This document shows, piece after piece, positions 44,440 through 53,785 of a DNA stretch of 64,000 nt (positions are counted from its first letter, which is position 1; each line of letters opens with the position of its first letter). The notes beneath the pieces were generated by a model. The model ran no database searches. It had not been told where the DNA came from and saw nothing but the letters and a program-made list of their open reading frames with translations. Made by a program: the position numbers and the translations under genes. Source of the stretch: Pedobacter terrae (GTDB lineage Bacteria; Bacteroidota; Bacteroidia; Sphingobacteriales; Sphingobacteriaceae); assembly GCF_900100705.1 (NCBI RefSeq), contig NZ_FNCH01000007.1, forward strand, positions 1 through 64,000, written 5' to 3'.

Positions 44440-45270
44440 ATGAGTACATATCTTGTGCCTGTCGATTTTTCTAAAACAGCTGATCATGCAGCGAAATATG
44501 CGGCCAGGTTGAGTTTTGCAATGACGAACTCAAAAATTATACTGCTTAATGCCTACTACGTTTCAGAATACGAGAGTATCCTGCCAACACCCGATTTAAT
44601 TGTTACCACAGATGCCCAAATCGCCGATGAAGTTACGAGGAGGCTGGAAGCACTCGAAAAACTAAAGTCAAAAATGTTGGAGATCAACCCCATGGCCGAA
44701 ATAGAGGTTGCTTTAAGTAGGGAAACCTTATTAAGATCAATCATCGATCGCGTAAACAGGGAAGAGATTGAAGTTATTATTATCGGTAGTAATGGTAAAA
44801 AAGCAAAAGACGAAAGTGATATTGGTTCTAATGCGATTAAAATTTCTAAATCAAGTCCGGTTCCTGTTTTAGTTGTTCCACCAAAGGCCGATTATCAATC
44901 TATCCGTAAAGCTATTTTAGCCTGCGATTTTAAAAAGGTTAAGGAGGTGATTCCCGTGCATGCACTTAAAAATATTTTAAGCAAACACGCTTTAACACTT
45001 TTGGTGCTCAATATCAATTCGGGTCATGCAGTTAACCAACAGGAGGAGCAGATTTTACACGAAATGCTCAAAGATTTTTTACCTTCATATCATTACGTCG
45101 ATCATCCTGATACCATTAAAGGAATTGTAAAATTTGCCAAAAATGAAGAAGCCCAGTTAATTATCGCACTTCCAAAGAAATATAGTTTTTTTGAACGCTT
45201 ACTGCACGAAAGTGTATCCCAAAGGTTAACCATTAAATCGCATGTTCCGGTGTTATTATTAAAAGATTGA
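44440..45270 (+). CDS. Universal stress protein, two-domain
   Basis: 276 residues. The first UspA domain (1-150) has the nucleotide-binding pattern G-S-N-G-x9-G-S (GSNGKKAKDESDIGSNA) and ends VPVLVVP. The second (155-276) is a degenerate copy ending HVPVLLLKD and lacks a clear G-x2-G motif. Usp proteins help cells under stress; the precise role is unknown. A 48-bp perfect palindrome lies just upstream. Confidence 0.88.
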   Translation: MSTYLVPVDFSKTADHAAKYAARLSFAMTNSKIILLNAYYVSEYESILPTPDLIVTTDAQIADEVTRRLEALEKLKSKMLEINPMAEIEVALSRETLLRSIIDRVNREEIEVIIIGSNGKKAKDESDIGSNAIKISKSSPVPVLVVPPKADYQSIRKAILACDFKKVKEVIPVHALKNILSKHALTLLVLNINSGHAVNQQEEQILHEMLKDFLPSYHYVDHPDTIKGIVKFAKNEEAQLIIALPKKYSFFERLLHESVSQRLTIKSHVPVLLLKD

Positions 45271-45373
45271 TCTATTTTATTCTGCAACAGCTAAGTTACA
45301 CGGCAACGTTAAACTTTCATTTCTTTTTGCACTCCAACAAACTCAATTTTGACCAAAAACAACAAAGAAAAAC

Positions 45374-45763
45374 ATGAAAAAGTTAATGATGATTTGCGGA
45401 TTAATGCTAGGCTTAGCTGGTTTCGCTAACGCGCAGCAAGGTGGTGGACAAGGTAGAATGATGATGAAACCTGAAGAAAGAGTAAAACTGTTAGACGAAA
45501 AATTAAAGTTATCTGATGATCAGAAAACAAAACTAACTACCGTTTTTACCGAACAGGCCGAAACCATGAAAAAAATGCGTGAAGAGATGCAAGGTGGGGG
45601 GGATAGAGATGCGATGAGAGAGAAAATACAAAAAATGCGTGCCGATAATGATGCCAAAGTAACTGCAATATTAACAGACGATCAGAAAAAAGCTTACGAA
45701 GCTTGGCAAAAAGAGCAACGTGCGGAGATGGAAAAACGTAGACAGGGTGGTGGAAATAACTAA
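45374..45763 (+). CDS. Small exported Spy/CpxP-like helical protein
   Basis: 129 residues. A signal peptide ends near ANAQQ; the mature protein is Gly/Met-rich at the start (QGGGQGRMMM) and then helical with LSDDQKTKLTTVF and a second LTDDQKKAYEAWQ. The repeated L(T/S)DDQK pattern is the LTxxQ-type motif of Spy/CpxP periplasmic chaperone-like proteins. It ends in a basic/Gly-rich tail. Role inferred. Confidence 0.75.
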   Translation: MKKLMMICGLMLGLAGFANAQQGGGQGRMMMKPEERVKLLDEKLKLSDDQKTKLTTVFTEQAETMKKMREEMQGGGDRDAMREKIQKMRADNDAKVTAILTDDQKKAYEAWQKEQRAEMEKRRQGGGNN

Positions 45764-45779
45764 TCCTGTTAAAATAAAA

Positions 45780-45815
45780 AATAAGAAAGCGGCTTTATGT
45801 CGCTTTTCTTATTTT
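45780..45815. terminator. Hairpin terminator between the Spy-like gene and maf
   Basis: AATAAGAAAGCG pairs with CGCTTTTCTTATT (one bulged T), loop GCTTTATGT, with A and T runs flanking. It lies 17 bases after the stop of the Spy-like gene. Confidence 0.75.
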
Positions 45816-45831
45816 AGCAAAAAAATAAAAT

Positions 45832-46398
45832 ATGCCAGCCAATTTTCCTCCCATTATTTTAGCCTCTAAATCGCCCCGTCGACAAGAACTTTTAAACCTT
45901 ATGGGCTTAGCTTTTAAAGTCGAGTTGAAAGATGTGGATGAAAGTTATCCATCCGATTTAAGTCCGGCAGAAATAGCAGTTTATATTTCAGAAAAAAAGG
46001 CCAGGGCCTTTACTGCTGATGGCGAAATAGTGATTACTGCTGATACCATTGTGGCATTAAACGGAGAAATTTTAGGTAAACCAGAAGATCGGAAACATGC
46101 ACAGGAAATGTTGAAAAAGCTATCGGGGAGTAAACACGAGGTTTTTACAGGGGTAACGCTTGCCAGGGGAGATCAGGTACATTCATTTTATGATCGTACC
46201 GTTGTTTATTGCAAGGCGGTTACAGCAGCAGAAATTGATTTCTATATTGATAACTATAAACCCTTTGACAAGGCAGGTAGCTATGGTGTGCAAGATTGGT
46301 GGGGTATTGTTGTGGTAGAGCGCATAGAAGGTTCTTATACAAACGTAATGGGCTTACCAACAGAAAAGCTTTATAACGAGTTGCTGAAGTTTATTTAA
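45832..46398 (+). CDS. Maf family nucleoside triphosphate pyrophosphatase
   Basis: 188 residues. ASKSPRRQELLNLMG (about 10-24) is the Maf signature; conserved DTIVALNGEILGKPED and KAGSYGVQDWWG follow. Maf proteins hydrolyse non-canonical or UTP/dTTP-type nucleotides to limit misincorporation. Its family is clear. Confidence 0.92.
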   Translation: MPANFPPIILASKSPRRQELLNLMGLAFKVELKDVDESYPSDLSPAEIAVYISEKKARAFTADGEIVITADTIVALNGEILGKPEDRKHAQEMLKKLSGSKHEVFTGVTLARGDQVHSFYDRTVVYCKAVTAAEIDFYIDNYKPFDKAGSYGVQDWWGIVVVERIEGSYTNVMGLPTEKLYNELLKFI

Positions 46399-46450
46399 AG
46401 CTTCTTGTGGAATCCCGCTGAAAGTTTCATCATCTAAGAAAATTAGCCTG

Positions 46451-47128
46451 ATGAAAAATAAAATTAACGAAGTGACTATAGCCGAACCCTGTGCACAAAA
46501 CTGGGATGAAATGATAAAGGGCGAAGGCTTTAATTTCTGTACAGCTTGCAGTAAAAAGGTAATCGATTTTTCTGGCTATACCAATGCCCAAATCATTAAC
46601 GTATTGGCAAATGCAGGTTCTGCTGTATGCGGTCGAATGAGCCAAAGCCAGTTAAACCAGCTGAACTATCATTTAACTATTGTGCCAACAAATAATAGAA
46701 ACTGGATGAAATACCTCGGCGTACTGGCTATCGGTATGAGCATTTTTATGATGGATGCCAAGGCTGAAAATTTCAGGGAGCCGATTGAAATAAATAAAAA
46801 CATAGTCACTAAAACAGACCATAAAAAACCGATTATACCTAAAAGAATATTTGGCTATATTATAGGGGTAGATAAAAAGCCAGTTGCAGGAATTAGGTTA
46901 TCTATTTTAGATACAAAATATGCTGCCTTAACTGATAAAAATGGCCGATACGAAATTGTTCTGGATAATAAGTTTGATATCAGTAAAAACCAACTGATGG
47001 TAGAGAGCCTCCGTTATTCAGCATTTTTGACCCTCGATTTTTCTAAAGAAAAACAAAATAACCTTGAGCTTAAGCAAGTTGAGCCTATGATTATGGGTAG
47101 GATGTTGATTGCACCAAAAAAGAAGTAA
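46451..47128 (+). CDS. Membrane protein with a Cys-rich N terminus and a carboxypeptidase-regulatory-like domain
   Basis: 225 residues. The N-terminal part has four cysteines: PCAQNWDEM, FCTACSKKV and AVCGRM, a zinc-ribbon-like pattern recognised from other Bacteroidota hypothetical proteins. A transmembrane segment (YLGVLAIGMSIFMM) follows at about 86-100. The C-terminal half (IFGYIIGVDKKPVAGIRLSI) resembles a CarboxypepD_reg-like beta domain. Function unknown. Confidence 0.7.
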   Translation: MKNKINEVTIAEPCAQNWDEMIKGEGFNFCTACSKKVIDFSGYTNAQIINVLANAGSAVCGRMSQSQLNQLNYHLTIVPTNNRNWMKYLGVLAIGMSIFMMDAKAENFREPIEINKNIVTKTDHKKPIIPKRIFGYIIGVDKKPVAGIRLSILDTKYAALTDKNGRYEIVLDNKFDISKNQLMVESLRYSAFLTLDFSKEKQNNLELKQVEPMIMGRMLIAPKKK

Positions 47129-47181
47129 TTTTCAAATGAATATAGGCAAGGTCTATATGAAGCAGTATCATGATATAGAAT

Positions 47182-47251
47182 TGTCATCCTTGAGTTTGTC
47201 GAAAGAACAGTTTTAAATGTCTTACATAGCTTTTCGACAGGCTCAACGTGA
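47182..47251. repeat. Long imperfect palindrome, GTCAT...TGTCGAAAG family
   Basis: GTCATCCTTGAGTTTGTCG on the left mirrors CTTTTCGACAGGCTCAACG and TGAC on the right across a short spacer. It belongs to the family at 43723 and 55369 and lies just beyond the 3' end of the leftward ppx/gppA gene. Confidence 0.65.
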
Positions 47252-47290
47252 CAAATGCAAAGGAATTACATTTTATGATACGGCCTTATT

Positions 47291-48205
47291 TTACATCAGG
47301 CTGGCCAAAACGCCCATTTTTAAATCATAAGTAGAGAGCATTAACCGGTTTATTTTCACTCTTCCTAATACGTAGTTTGTAATTAAGGCGGCAATCACAA
47401 TCATATCAACCCGTAACGGAATAATGCCTGGCATTTCTACGCGCTGCTGGTGTGTAGAATTGATCAGTTTCAATGCAACGTCAATATAATCATCATAGTT
47501 AAACAGGTACATTTTTAGCTGTTCAATGGCTATATTCTGGTGATGCTTTCCGGTAACCAATTCGGCAAATGTTTCGAATGCACCAGCCGAGCCAATCAAG
47601 ATTTGTGGTTTATATTTTTCACAGATTTCGAAAAGATCTTCTAACTGTTCTTGGATGTGAAAAAGCATGTTCTGTTTTTCGGAATCGGAAAGCGGATCAG
47701 ATTTAAAGAATTTTTGCATTAACCGTGCTGCACCTATGTTATAACTTTTCTTCCAGATTAATTTTTCGGTGTCGCAAAGGATAAATTCCACACTGCCGCC
47801 ACCAATATCCATAATTAATGATGGTTCCTGTATAGCACCGCTCAATTTCACACCCCGATAAATCAGTTCAGCTTCCTCATCACCACTAATGGTTTCGATC
47901 TTTATTCCGGTTCTTTCATTTACTGCATTTACGAAATCTTTCCCATTTTCTGCACTCCTAACAGCTGAAGTTGCAGTGGCCCTAACCACATCAACCTGAT
48001 AGTCAGTGATGGTTTTGCCAAAATCTTTCAGACAATTAATTCCTCTTTCAAAGGCTGCCGGAATGATCATGTTATCATTAATCCTTCCTTCTCCCAATTT
48101 AACAGGTACATTGGTTTTATATAAGATTTCTGGCTGGTTTCCTGCTGTTTCAGCAATAAGTAAGTGGAAGGTATTGGTTCCAAGATCGATAACGGCAACA
48201 CGCAT
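47291..48205 (-). CDS. Ppx/GppA-type phosphatase
   Basis: 304 residues. The ASKHA fold has VAVIDLGTNTFHLLI (phosphate 1), ATATSAVRSAENG, a LIMDIGGGSVEFIL second phosphate loop and GSAGAFETFAEL. It lacks the long C-terminal HD region of full-length Ppx. It hydrolyses polyphosphate or pppGpp; which one is not clear from sequence. Confidence 0.88.
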   Translation of the reverse strand: MRVAVIDLGTNTFHLLIAETAGNQPEILYKTNVPVKLGEGRINDNMIIPAAFERGINCLKDFGKTITDYQVDVVRATATSAVRSAENGKDFVNAVNERTGIKIETISGDEEAELIYRGVKLSGAIQEPSLIMDIGGGSVEFILCDTEKLIWKKSYNIGAARLMQKFFKSDPLSDSEKQNMLFHIQEQLEDLFEICEKYKPQILIGSAGAFETFAELVTGKHHQNIAIEQLKMYLFNYDDYIDVALKLINSTHQQRVEMPGIIPLRVDMIVIAALITNYVLGRVKINRLMLSTYDLKMGVLASLM

Positions 48206-48648
48206 ATTTTTCGTTTTATGTTTTTTGGGAAAGCAGATACAGTATTGCTTCGGGAGCTGCAGTCCTGCTATCCATTAAATTTCGTTAATGTTAGTGCTAA
48301 ATTAATTTAGTGTACCGAAATATCATTGCGATCAGGTTTATTTTTTACGTTAGTAGGTTTTGGCAAGATAGCGAAGGGTTAAGAAAATTCCCATGGTGTC
48401 GGATGTTATCATCTGACATGAAGAAAAATCAAAGATAACCATCTTACATTTTGTTAAAATGCCAAAAGTAGTCAGATGGTAACGTCTTCTGCACTAATAT
48501 GGTTCTGCGATCCAAAATAGTAGAACAAGCCGCTGTTAATAAACGGGATAGTAGCGGCAGCTCCCGAATTTTCATCGGGACTACAGCGTATAGCCCGGCT
48601 AACATTCAAATAATCACTGCAATTGCTTTTCTGCAAAATTGCAACCAA
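48206..48648. other. Intergenic stretch with one repeat element
   Basis: AT-rich with no gene seen. At about 48530-48600 there is GGGATAGTAGCGGCAGC and CATCGGGACTACAGCG with GATAGCCCGG-like words, similar to 61388-61461. A 120-codon rightward open frame at 48499-48861 runs across the DUF72 gene and is judged a shadow. Confidence 0.5.
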
Positions 48649-49365
48649 TTAAAGTTTTTCCAATTCGTGCAATTGTTTTGCATTATGCAATGCACCAACG
48701 CCCCAGGTATTATTAAAATAAACAAATACCTCCTTACTGTCTTCAATCAGATTTTTGAAATTCCGAATCGTTTTCAAATCGTATTCAGATTTATACAATA
48801 TAGGTTTTCCATGAAAACGGTAATAAATAGTTTCTGTATTCCTAATTACATCATCAGGTAGATCGGAAGGATAACTTTGTCCGCTAAAGGTGATGTTGTT
48901 TTTAGCCAATGTTTTATAAATCTCTTCGTCAAACCAGCTGATGTGACGAAATTCTACAACATTTTTGAAATCGGGTTTTAAATTTTCAATCAATAGATTT
49001 AACTTTTCAGTACTGTAATCAAACTTCGGTGGAAACTGAAAAAGAACACAACCTAATTTTTCCTTTAATCCGATTTGAATAGTCTTATAAAAATCATCTA
49101 TAAGTTGCTCACATTCGTGAAACTGTTTATAATGCGTAATAAGCCGTGGCGCCTTAATGGTAAATAAGAAATCATCCGGACTCTCATCATACCACTTATC
49201 GAACGATTTTTGAGTTGGCATTTTGTAAAAGGTAGAATTAATTTCTATGGTGTTAAAATGTTCGCAATAGTATTTGAACCAATCTTTTTGCGCCAAGCCT
49301 TTCGGATAAAAGACCTCTTTCCATTCCCGGTAATAGAAACCTGAACAACCAATTCTCCATTTCAT
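48649..49365 (-). CDS. DUF72 domain protein
   Basis: 238 residues with a TIM-barrel-like pattern. It opens RIGCSGFYYREWKEVFYPKG, followed by HFNTIEINSTFYKMP and VFVYFNNTWGVGALHNAK, which is the DUF72 signature. Function unknown; the family has structures but no agreed activity. Confidence 0.9.
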   Translation of the reverse strand: MKWRIGCSGFYYREWKEVFYPKGLAQKDWFKYYCEHFNTIEINSTFYKMPTQKSFDKWYDESPDDFLFTIKAPRLITHYKQFHECEQLIDDFYKTIQIGLKEKLGCVLFQFPPKFDYSTEKLNLLIENLKPDFKNVVEFRHISWFDEEIYKTLAKNNITFSGQSYPSDLPDDVIRNTETIYYRFHGKPILYKSEYDLKTIRNFKNLIEDSKEVFVYFNNTWGVGALHNAKQLHELEKL

Positions 49366-49395
49366 ATATAGGAAACAGGCATTAGGAAGAAAGGT

Positions 49396-49693
49396 TTATG
49401 AGCCATTAGAGATAGCTATAAAAAGGATCAGAGAAATACCAATATAAGCGGATAGCTTTAAATAAATATTATTTCTTTTACCTGTAAAGCCTAAGGTAAG
49501 ATTAATAAGGAAATAAAATACGGAGAGTATAAATAATCCCATAGTTGGGGAGTGTTGACCTTTTTGATGCGCAGGCTTTTCTGATGCTGCATCAAAAAAA
49601 AATAATGCTGGCTAAGGCCCATCCAACAATAAAAATTATAAATATCGTCCAGGCAATGGGATGCTTTTTAAAGGCTTTGAAGAATTCTTCCAT
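49396..49693 (-). pseudogene. Small membrane protein gene split by a T-run frameshift
   Basis: The frame opens with ATG at 49693 and gives MEEFFKAFKKHPIAWTIFII... to a hydrophobic helix. A run of nine T (9 A on the plus strand, near 49600) then brings a TGA. Dropping one T restores a frame that continues DAASEKPAHQKGQ, then two more hydrophobic helices to a TAA at 49396-49398. The total length (298 bases) is one base over a multiple of three, as expected. A 98-residue protein would result. It could be a pseudogene, a phase-variable gene or a base-call error. Confidence 0.75.
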
Positions 49694-49858
49694 ATTAGTT
49701 AATATGCTCTGATCGTTTTGGTAACCTTAATTTCATTCATTTGACTAATTGGTAGGCATCTAAAAAGATGTCAAAATCATAAAGCACTTTACTCGCTACA
49801 ACTTTTTGGTTTAAAAATTGCTCTGATCGGAGATCAGATTGATGAAAATTATTATACT

Positions 49859-50809
49859 ATGAAAACTATCTTAAAATTAACGGCCCTTGCGCTTACACTA
49901 TCTTTTACGGCATGTAAAAACGATAAGAAAAAAGACGATAACGCTAAAACTGCTTATGCCGAAGCAGATGAAAAAGATGTAAATACCATTATTGAATATA
50001 ATAATGTGATGGTCGGTTTTACGGATAAAAACAACGATTATATCAAACGTATTGAGGATAACATCATTAAAATTGAAAAAGGACTACAAAATCCAAATGA
50101 TCATTTTGCTTTTATTGGTTTAATCCAACCTTTTTCGATACCTGCAATTAATAGAAGCGGGCTAAAGCCTGATACCCCACCTAACGCTTTAAATAAAGAT
50201 GATCAGAAATTTTTTAAGGAGAATGTAACCGCAATGACTGGTTTATTGGATAAAATCAAGGAAACGTATAAATCTTTAGATGAATATATCAAGGCAGAAG
50301 ACTGGAAGGATGATAAGGGAACTAAAGGAAAAGCGTTGATAGATTCTATTTATAGTATGGGTAAAAAATACTATACGCATGATGATTTGGTTTTGGCCAA
50401 ATTAAACCTCATTGGAGATGATGCGGAACGTGTAATTTTGAAGACACATCCTTTAAAGGAATACATATTTGCGCTAAAAGATGACCGTAGCGCAACCGCT
50501 GCATTTACCAAATTAATGGCCAGTAATAAAAATTATAAATCAATAGAGGCTAAAGCTAAAGCTGCTTATCAAGCCCTGGAAGATCAGCATCATAAGCACG
50601 AAGCTATGGCTGCACCAGATGCAACTAAATATCCTGGCAAAGACGGCTATTTTAAAAATTTCAACGAAAGGTTAAATGATTATTTAATTGCTGCAAGAAA
50701 AATGATGCGGGATGCTTCTACATCTGGTAAACTAACTGATTATAATATTGAAGAATTGGTTCGCCACCAAGATAATATGCGTTCTGCCTACAACAATTTT
50801 GTAGATTAA
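49859..50809 (+). CDS. DUF3829-like lipoprotein
   Basis: 316 residues. Signal with lipobox FTAC (C19) followed by KNDKKKDDN. The body is mainly helical, with NTIIEYNNVMVGFTDKNNDY and the C-terminal EELVRHQDNMRSAYNNFVD, which resembles the DUF3829/YiiG-type lipoproteins. Role unknown. It is convergent with dnaJ and shares a terminator. Confidence 0.7.
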   Translation: MKTILKLTALALTLSFTACKNDKKKDDNAKTAYAEADEKDVNTIIEYNNVMVGFTDKNNDYIKRIEDNIIKIEKGLQNPNDHFAFIGLIQPFSIPAINRSGLKPDTPPNALNKDDQKFFKENVTAMTGLLDKIKETYKSLDEYIKAEDWKDDKGTKGKALIDSIYSMGKKYYTHDDLVLAKLNLIGDDAERVILKTHPLKEYIFALKDDRSATAAFTKLMASNKNYKSIEAKAKAAYQALEDQHHKHEAMAAPDATKYPGKDGYFKNFNERLNDYLIAARKMMRDASTSGKLTDYNIEELVRHQDNMRSAYNNFVD

Positions 50810-50821
50810 TATGATAAGCAA

Positions 50822-50850
50822 AAAAGCCGATGTCAAAAACATCGGCTTTT
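50822..50850. terminator. Bidirectional terminator between the DUF3829 gene and dnaJ
   Basis: Perfect 12-bp stem AAAAGCCGATGT / ACATCGGCTTTT with loop CAAAA; T runs occur in both directions. Confidence 0.9.
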
Positions 50851-50867
50851 CAATTATATTGAATTAC

Positions 50868-52031
50868 TTACTCAAAGTATTCTTTCATTCTTTCGAAAAA
50901 GCTCTTATCGTTTTTACCTGGTTGAGGCTTAAAGTTCGGAGATTCGCGCAATTTCTCCAAAACATTACGTTCGTCGCTACTTAAAGCTTTTGGTGTCCAA
51001 ATGTTGATGTGGATAATTTCATCACCTCTATGGTAAGAATTTACCTCTGGTAAACCTTTGCCCTTTAAGCGCAATAATTTTCCACTTTGCGTACCTGGCT
51101 CAATTTTGATTTTAGCTTTACCATCAATTGTTGGTACTTCAATGCTCATCCCTAAAGCAGCATCAACAAAACTTAAATGCAAATCGTAAACTACGTTATT
51201 GCCTTCACGTTTTAAAGTTTCGTGCGGAGTCTCTTCAATTAAGATAATTAAATCACCCGGAATGCCTCCGTTAGGTGCTGCATTTCCTTTGCCGCTCATG
51301 CTTAATTGCATACCTTCACTTACACCTGCAGGAATATTGATGGTGATGGTTTCTTCGCCGCGCACAACACCATCGCCATGGCATACATTACATTTTGCAG
51401 TAATTTGCTGACCGCTTCCGTTACAGGTAGGGCAGGTAGATGCGGTTTGCATCTGGCCTAAAATAGTATTCGTTACCCGGCGTACCTGGCCGCTACCACC
51501 ACAGGTACCACAGGTACTTACTGATGATTTATCTTTTGCTCCGGAACCATCACAGGTTTTACAAACAATTAGTTTATTAACCTTGATTTTCTTTTCAGCA
51601 CCATGTGCAATTTCTTCGAGGGTTAATTTAACTTTTATACGTAGGTTGGTACCTTTAGCCACACGACGGCCGCCACGTTGCTGGCCACCACCACCGCCGC
51701 CAAAAAAGCTTTCGAATGGGTTGTGTCCACCAAAAATATCTCCAAAATTACTGAAGATATCATCCATGTTCATATTGCCACCACCATAGCCACCTGATGC
51801 ACTACTACCTACACCGGCATGGCCGAACTGATCGTAACGCTGTTTCTTTTCGGGACTGCTTAAAACTTCGTAAGCTTCGGCAGCTTCTTTAAATTGATCT
51901 TCAGCCGCTTTATCTCCCGGATTTTTATCTGGGTGATATTTGATCGCCATCTTACGGTACGCTTTCTTAATCTCGTCAGCACCTGCGCTTTTGGTTACGC
52001 CCAATACGTCGTAATAATCTCTTTTACTCAT
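50868..52031 (-). CDS. dnaJ: Chaperone DnaJ (Hsp40)
   Basis: 387 residues. J domain with [11 protein letters not shown] (HPD), then a Gly/Phe-rich region ([17 protein letters not shown]) and four CxxCxGxG zinc motifs ([32 protein letters not shown]). It stimulates Hsp70 ATP hydrolysis. It lies downstream of grpE, separated by repeat words. dnaK is not in the window; the Hsp70 present is hscA. Confidence 0.96.
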   Translation of the reverse strand: MSKRDYYDVLGVTKSAGADEIKKAYRKMAIKYHPDKNPGDKAAEDQFKEAAEAYEVLSSPEKKQRYDQFGHAGVGSSASGGYGGGNMNMDDIFSNFGDIFGGHNPFESFFGGGGGGQQRGGRRVAKGTNLRIKVKLTLEEIAHGAEKKIKVNKLIVCKTCDGSGAKDKSSVSTCGTCGGSGQVRRVTNTILGQMQTASTCPTCNGSGQQITAKCNVCHGDGVVRGEETITINIPAGVSEGMQLSMSGKGNAAPNGGIPGDLIILIEETPHETLKREGNNVVYDLHLSFVDAALGMSIEVPTIDGKAKIKIEPGTQSGKLLRLKGKGLPEVNSYHRGDEIIHINIWTPKALSSDERNVLEKLRESPNFKPQPGKNDKSFFERMKEYFE

Positions 52032-52120
52032 CTTTTTTTATAAAATGATTGCGTGATTGAGTGATGGGATGAAAGAATATCAATTCAATCATTCAAAATT
52101 CAATCATTCAATAATTATTT
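52032..52120. repeat. GAATGATTGAATG-type repeat between dnaJ and grpE
   Basis: ATGATTGCGTGATTGAGTG and CAATCATTCAAAATTCAATC are the same words as at 31023-31139. It may form a long stem and could affect grpE-dnaJ readthrough. Confidence 0.55.
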
Positions 52121-52702
52121 TTACGCTCCAACAACCACTTTAGCGAAGCGGATCACATTCTCATTTAAGGTATAACCTTTTTCAACCTCGTCTATAACCT
52201 TACCCTTTAAATCTTCGGTAGGGGCCGGAATATTGGTAATAGCCTCGTGGAAATCAGTGTTAAAAGGCTGGTTGATGCTTTCTACATCTTTTAAACCTTT
52301 TTGTGCTAAAGTATTTTTTAATTTATTGCTTACTAATAAAATACCTTCTTTAACCGGGGCCACTTCAGTAGCGCTTTCCATTGCTTTTAACGCACGGTCA
52401 AAATCATCTAAAACCGGTAAAAGTGAAACAATCACATCTTTACCAGCAGTTTGTAATAACTCTACACGCTCTTTTTGCGTACGGCGTTTGTAATTGTCGA
52501 ATTCTGCATATAAACGCAGATATTTATCGTTAAGCTGTTGAACCTCTGCCTGCAATTTCTCTTCGGCAGTTAATTCCGGTGCTTGCTCAGTCTCATTTGC
52601 AGTGGCATCAGCATTTTCTACGTTTTCAGTAGTGTTTTCTGATGTGTTTTCAGGATTCATTATATTTTCTTCTTTATCGTGATTTTTCTTCTTATTAAAC
52701 AT
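52121..52702 (-). CDS. grpE: Nucleotide exchange factor GrpE
   Basis: 193 residues from MFNKKKNHDKEENI; an ATG 11 codons upstream is possible but unusual. A long acidic/N-rich N terminus precedes a coiled coil (LQAEVQQLNDKYLRLYAEFD) and the beta domain DFHEAITNIPAP, then GYTLNENVIRFAKVVVG. It drives ADP release from Hsp70. dnaJ lies 89 bases downstream, as in hsp operons. Confidence 0.93.
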   Translation of the reverse strand: MFNKKKNHDKEENIMNPENTSENTTENVENADATANETEQAPELTAEEKLQAEVQQLNDKYLRLYAEFDNYKRRTQKERVELLQTAGKDVIVSLLPVLDDFDRALKAMESATEVAPVKEGILLVSNKLKNTLAQKGLKDVESINQPFNTDFHEAITNIPAPTEDLKGKVIDEVEKGYTLNENVIRFAKVVVGA

Positions 52703-52828
52703 AATATAAGGCTGAATTTTTTGTGTTAATCTCAACTATTTTGCCATAAACGTAAATCAGCCAAGCTGTCAGATTTATGAATGATTATCTGAACAGATTG
52801 GCTGATTAGCTGACGGATGTCAGAATTT

Positions 52829-53512
52829 TTATGCTATTTGTGCATCTTCGTGAACGATGCCATTTTCACATTTGATAATGCGCGATGGAAAAGTACGGAT
52901 GATGTGGTAATCATGTGTGGCCATTAAAACTGCCGTTCCGGCTTGACTGATCTGCTTAAGGAGGGTTACAATTTCTTCAGAAGTTTCAGGATCTAAGTTA
53001 CCCGTTGGCTCATCTGCCAGGATAATTTCAGGATCGTTAAGCAAAGCCCTTGCAATTACAATACGCTGCTGCTCGCCACCCGAAATTTCGTGTGGCATTT
53101 TTTTGATCTTCGAGCGCAAACCCACTTTATCTAAAACATCTTTGATACGCTCATTAATCAGCTTTTCGTCTTTCCAGCCCGTTGCTTTAAGCACAAACTC
53201 GAGGTTTTTTTCTATCGTCCTATCGGTAAGCAATTGAAAATCCTGAAAAACCACCCCCAATTTACGGCGCAAAAACGGCACCTGACTTTCTTTTAGATTT
53301 TTAAGGTCGAAGCCGGCAATATTGCCATCGCCATTCCCAATATGCAAGTCGCCATATAATATTTTAAGCAAGCTGCTCTTACCTGACCCAGTTTGGCCGA
53401 TTAGGAATACAAATTCGTCTTTTTCGATGTGTAAATTTACATTGGAGAGGACTAAATGTTTCTGTTGAAAAACATCAACATTGCTTAAATGAATTACTGA
53501 ATTGCCTGCCAT
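52829..53512 (-). CDS. ftsE: Cell division ATP-binding protein FtsE
   Basis: 227 residues. Walker [11 protein letters not shown]-loop [14 protein letters not shown], signature SGGEQQR, Walker [13 protein letters not shown]. The closing block ([20 protein letters not shown]) and length match FtsE of the FtsEX divisome ABC pair that activates cell wall hydrolases. ftsX is not adjacent. A LolD-type transporter is an alternative but the lack of a LolC/E-like partner gene nearby gives no support. Confidence 0.82.
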   Translation of the reverse strand: MAGNSVIHLSNVDVFQQKHLVLSNVNLHIEKDEFVFLIGQTGSGKSSLLKILYGDLHIGNGDGNIAGFDLKNLKESQVPFLRRKLGVVFQDFQLLTDRTIEKNLEFVLKATGWKDEKLINERIKDVLDKVGLRSKIKKMPHEISGGEQQRIVIARALLNDPEIILADEPTGNLDPETSEEIVTLLKQISQAGTAVLMATHDYHIIRTFPSRIIKCENGIVHEDAQIA

Positions 53513-53513
53513 A

Positions 53514-53717
53514 TTATATTTCTAATTTTGCAATCTGCCCGAAAGGCAAATCTTTAACCATTTCCATAATGTATTCTTGCTTGTCGCCAAGTCCGAGTTT
53601 TTCCAGCGATTTATCGGGTCTGTCTACCCTAAAATAAGCTAAAAGTGTAAACTTGTCATCTCTTAACTGTACGTAATCTGGAATTTTGGCTATGCCTTTA
53701 ACTTTTACGATATACAT
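53514..53717 (-). CDS. Small conserved Bacteroidota protein, unknown
   Basis: 67 residues from MYIVKVKGIAKIPDYVQLRD; the upstream TTG at 53726 lies at the end of the promoter word so the ATG at 53717 is preferred. The sequence FTLLAYFRVDRPDKSLEKLG suggests a small alpha/beta fold. One base separates it from ftsE, so the pair is probably cotranscribed. A similar small protein is sometimes labelled an aldolase in databases, from memory; nothing here supports that. Confidence 0.65.
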   Translation of the reverse strand: MYIVKVKGIAKIPDYVQLRDDKFTLLAYFRVDRPDKSLEKLGLGDKQEYIMEMVKDLPFGQIAKLEI

Positions 53718-53723
53718 TGTGCC

Positions 53724-53731
53724 CAAAAATA
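53724..53731 (-). promoter_or_regulatory. Putative -7 promoter element of the ftsE unit
   Basis: Reads TATTTTTG on the minus strand, six bases before the ATG at 53717. Confidence 0.45.
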
Positions 53732-53785
53732 GCTATTTAAGCTGAAAGACCAAAGGAGAAAGCTGAAAGACTAAAGTGGAGAAAT

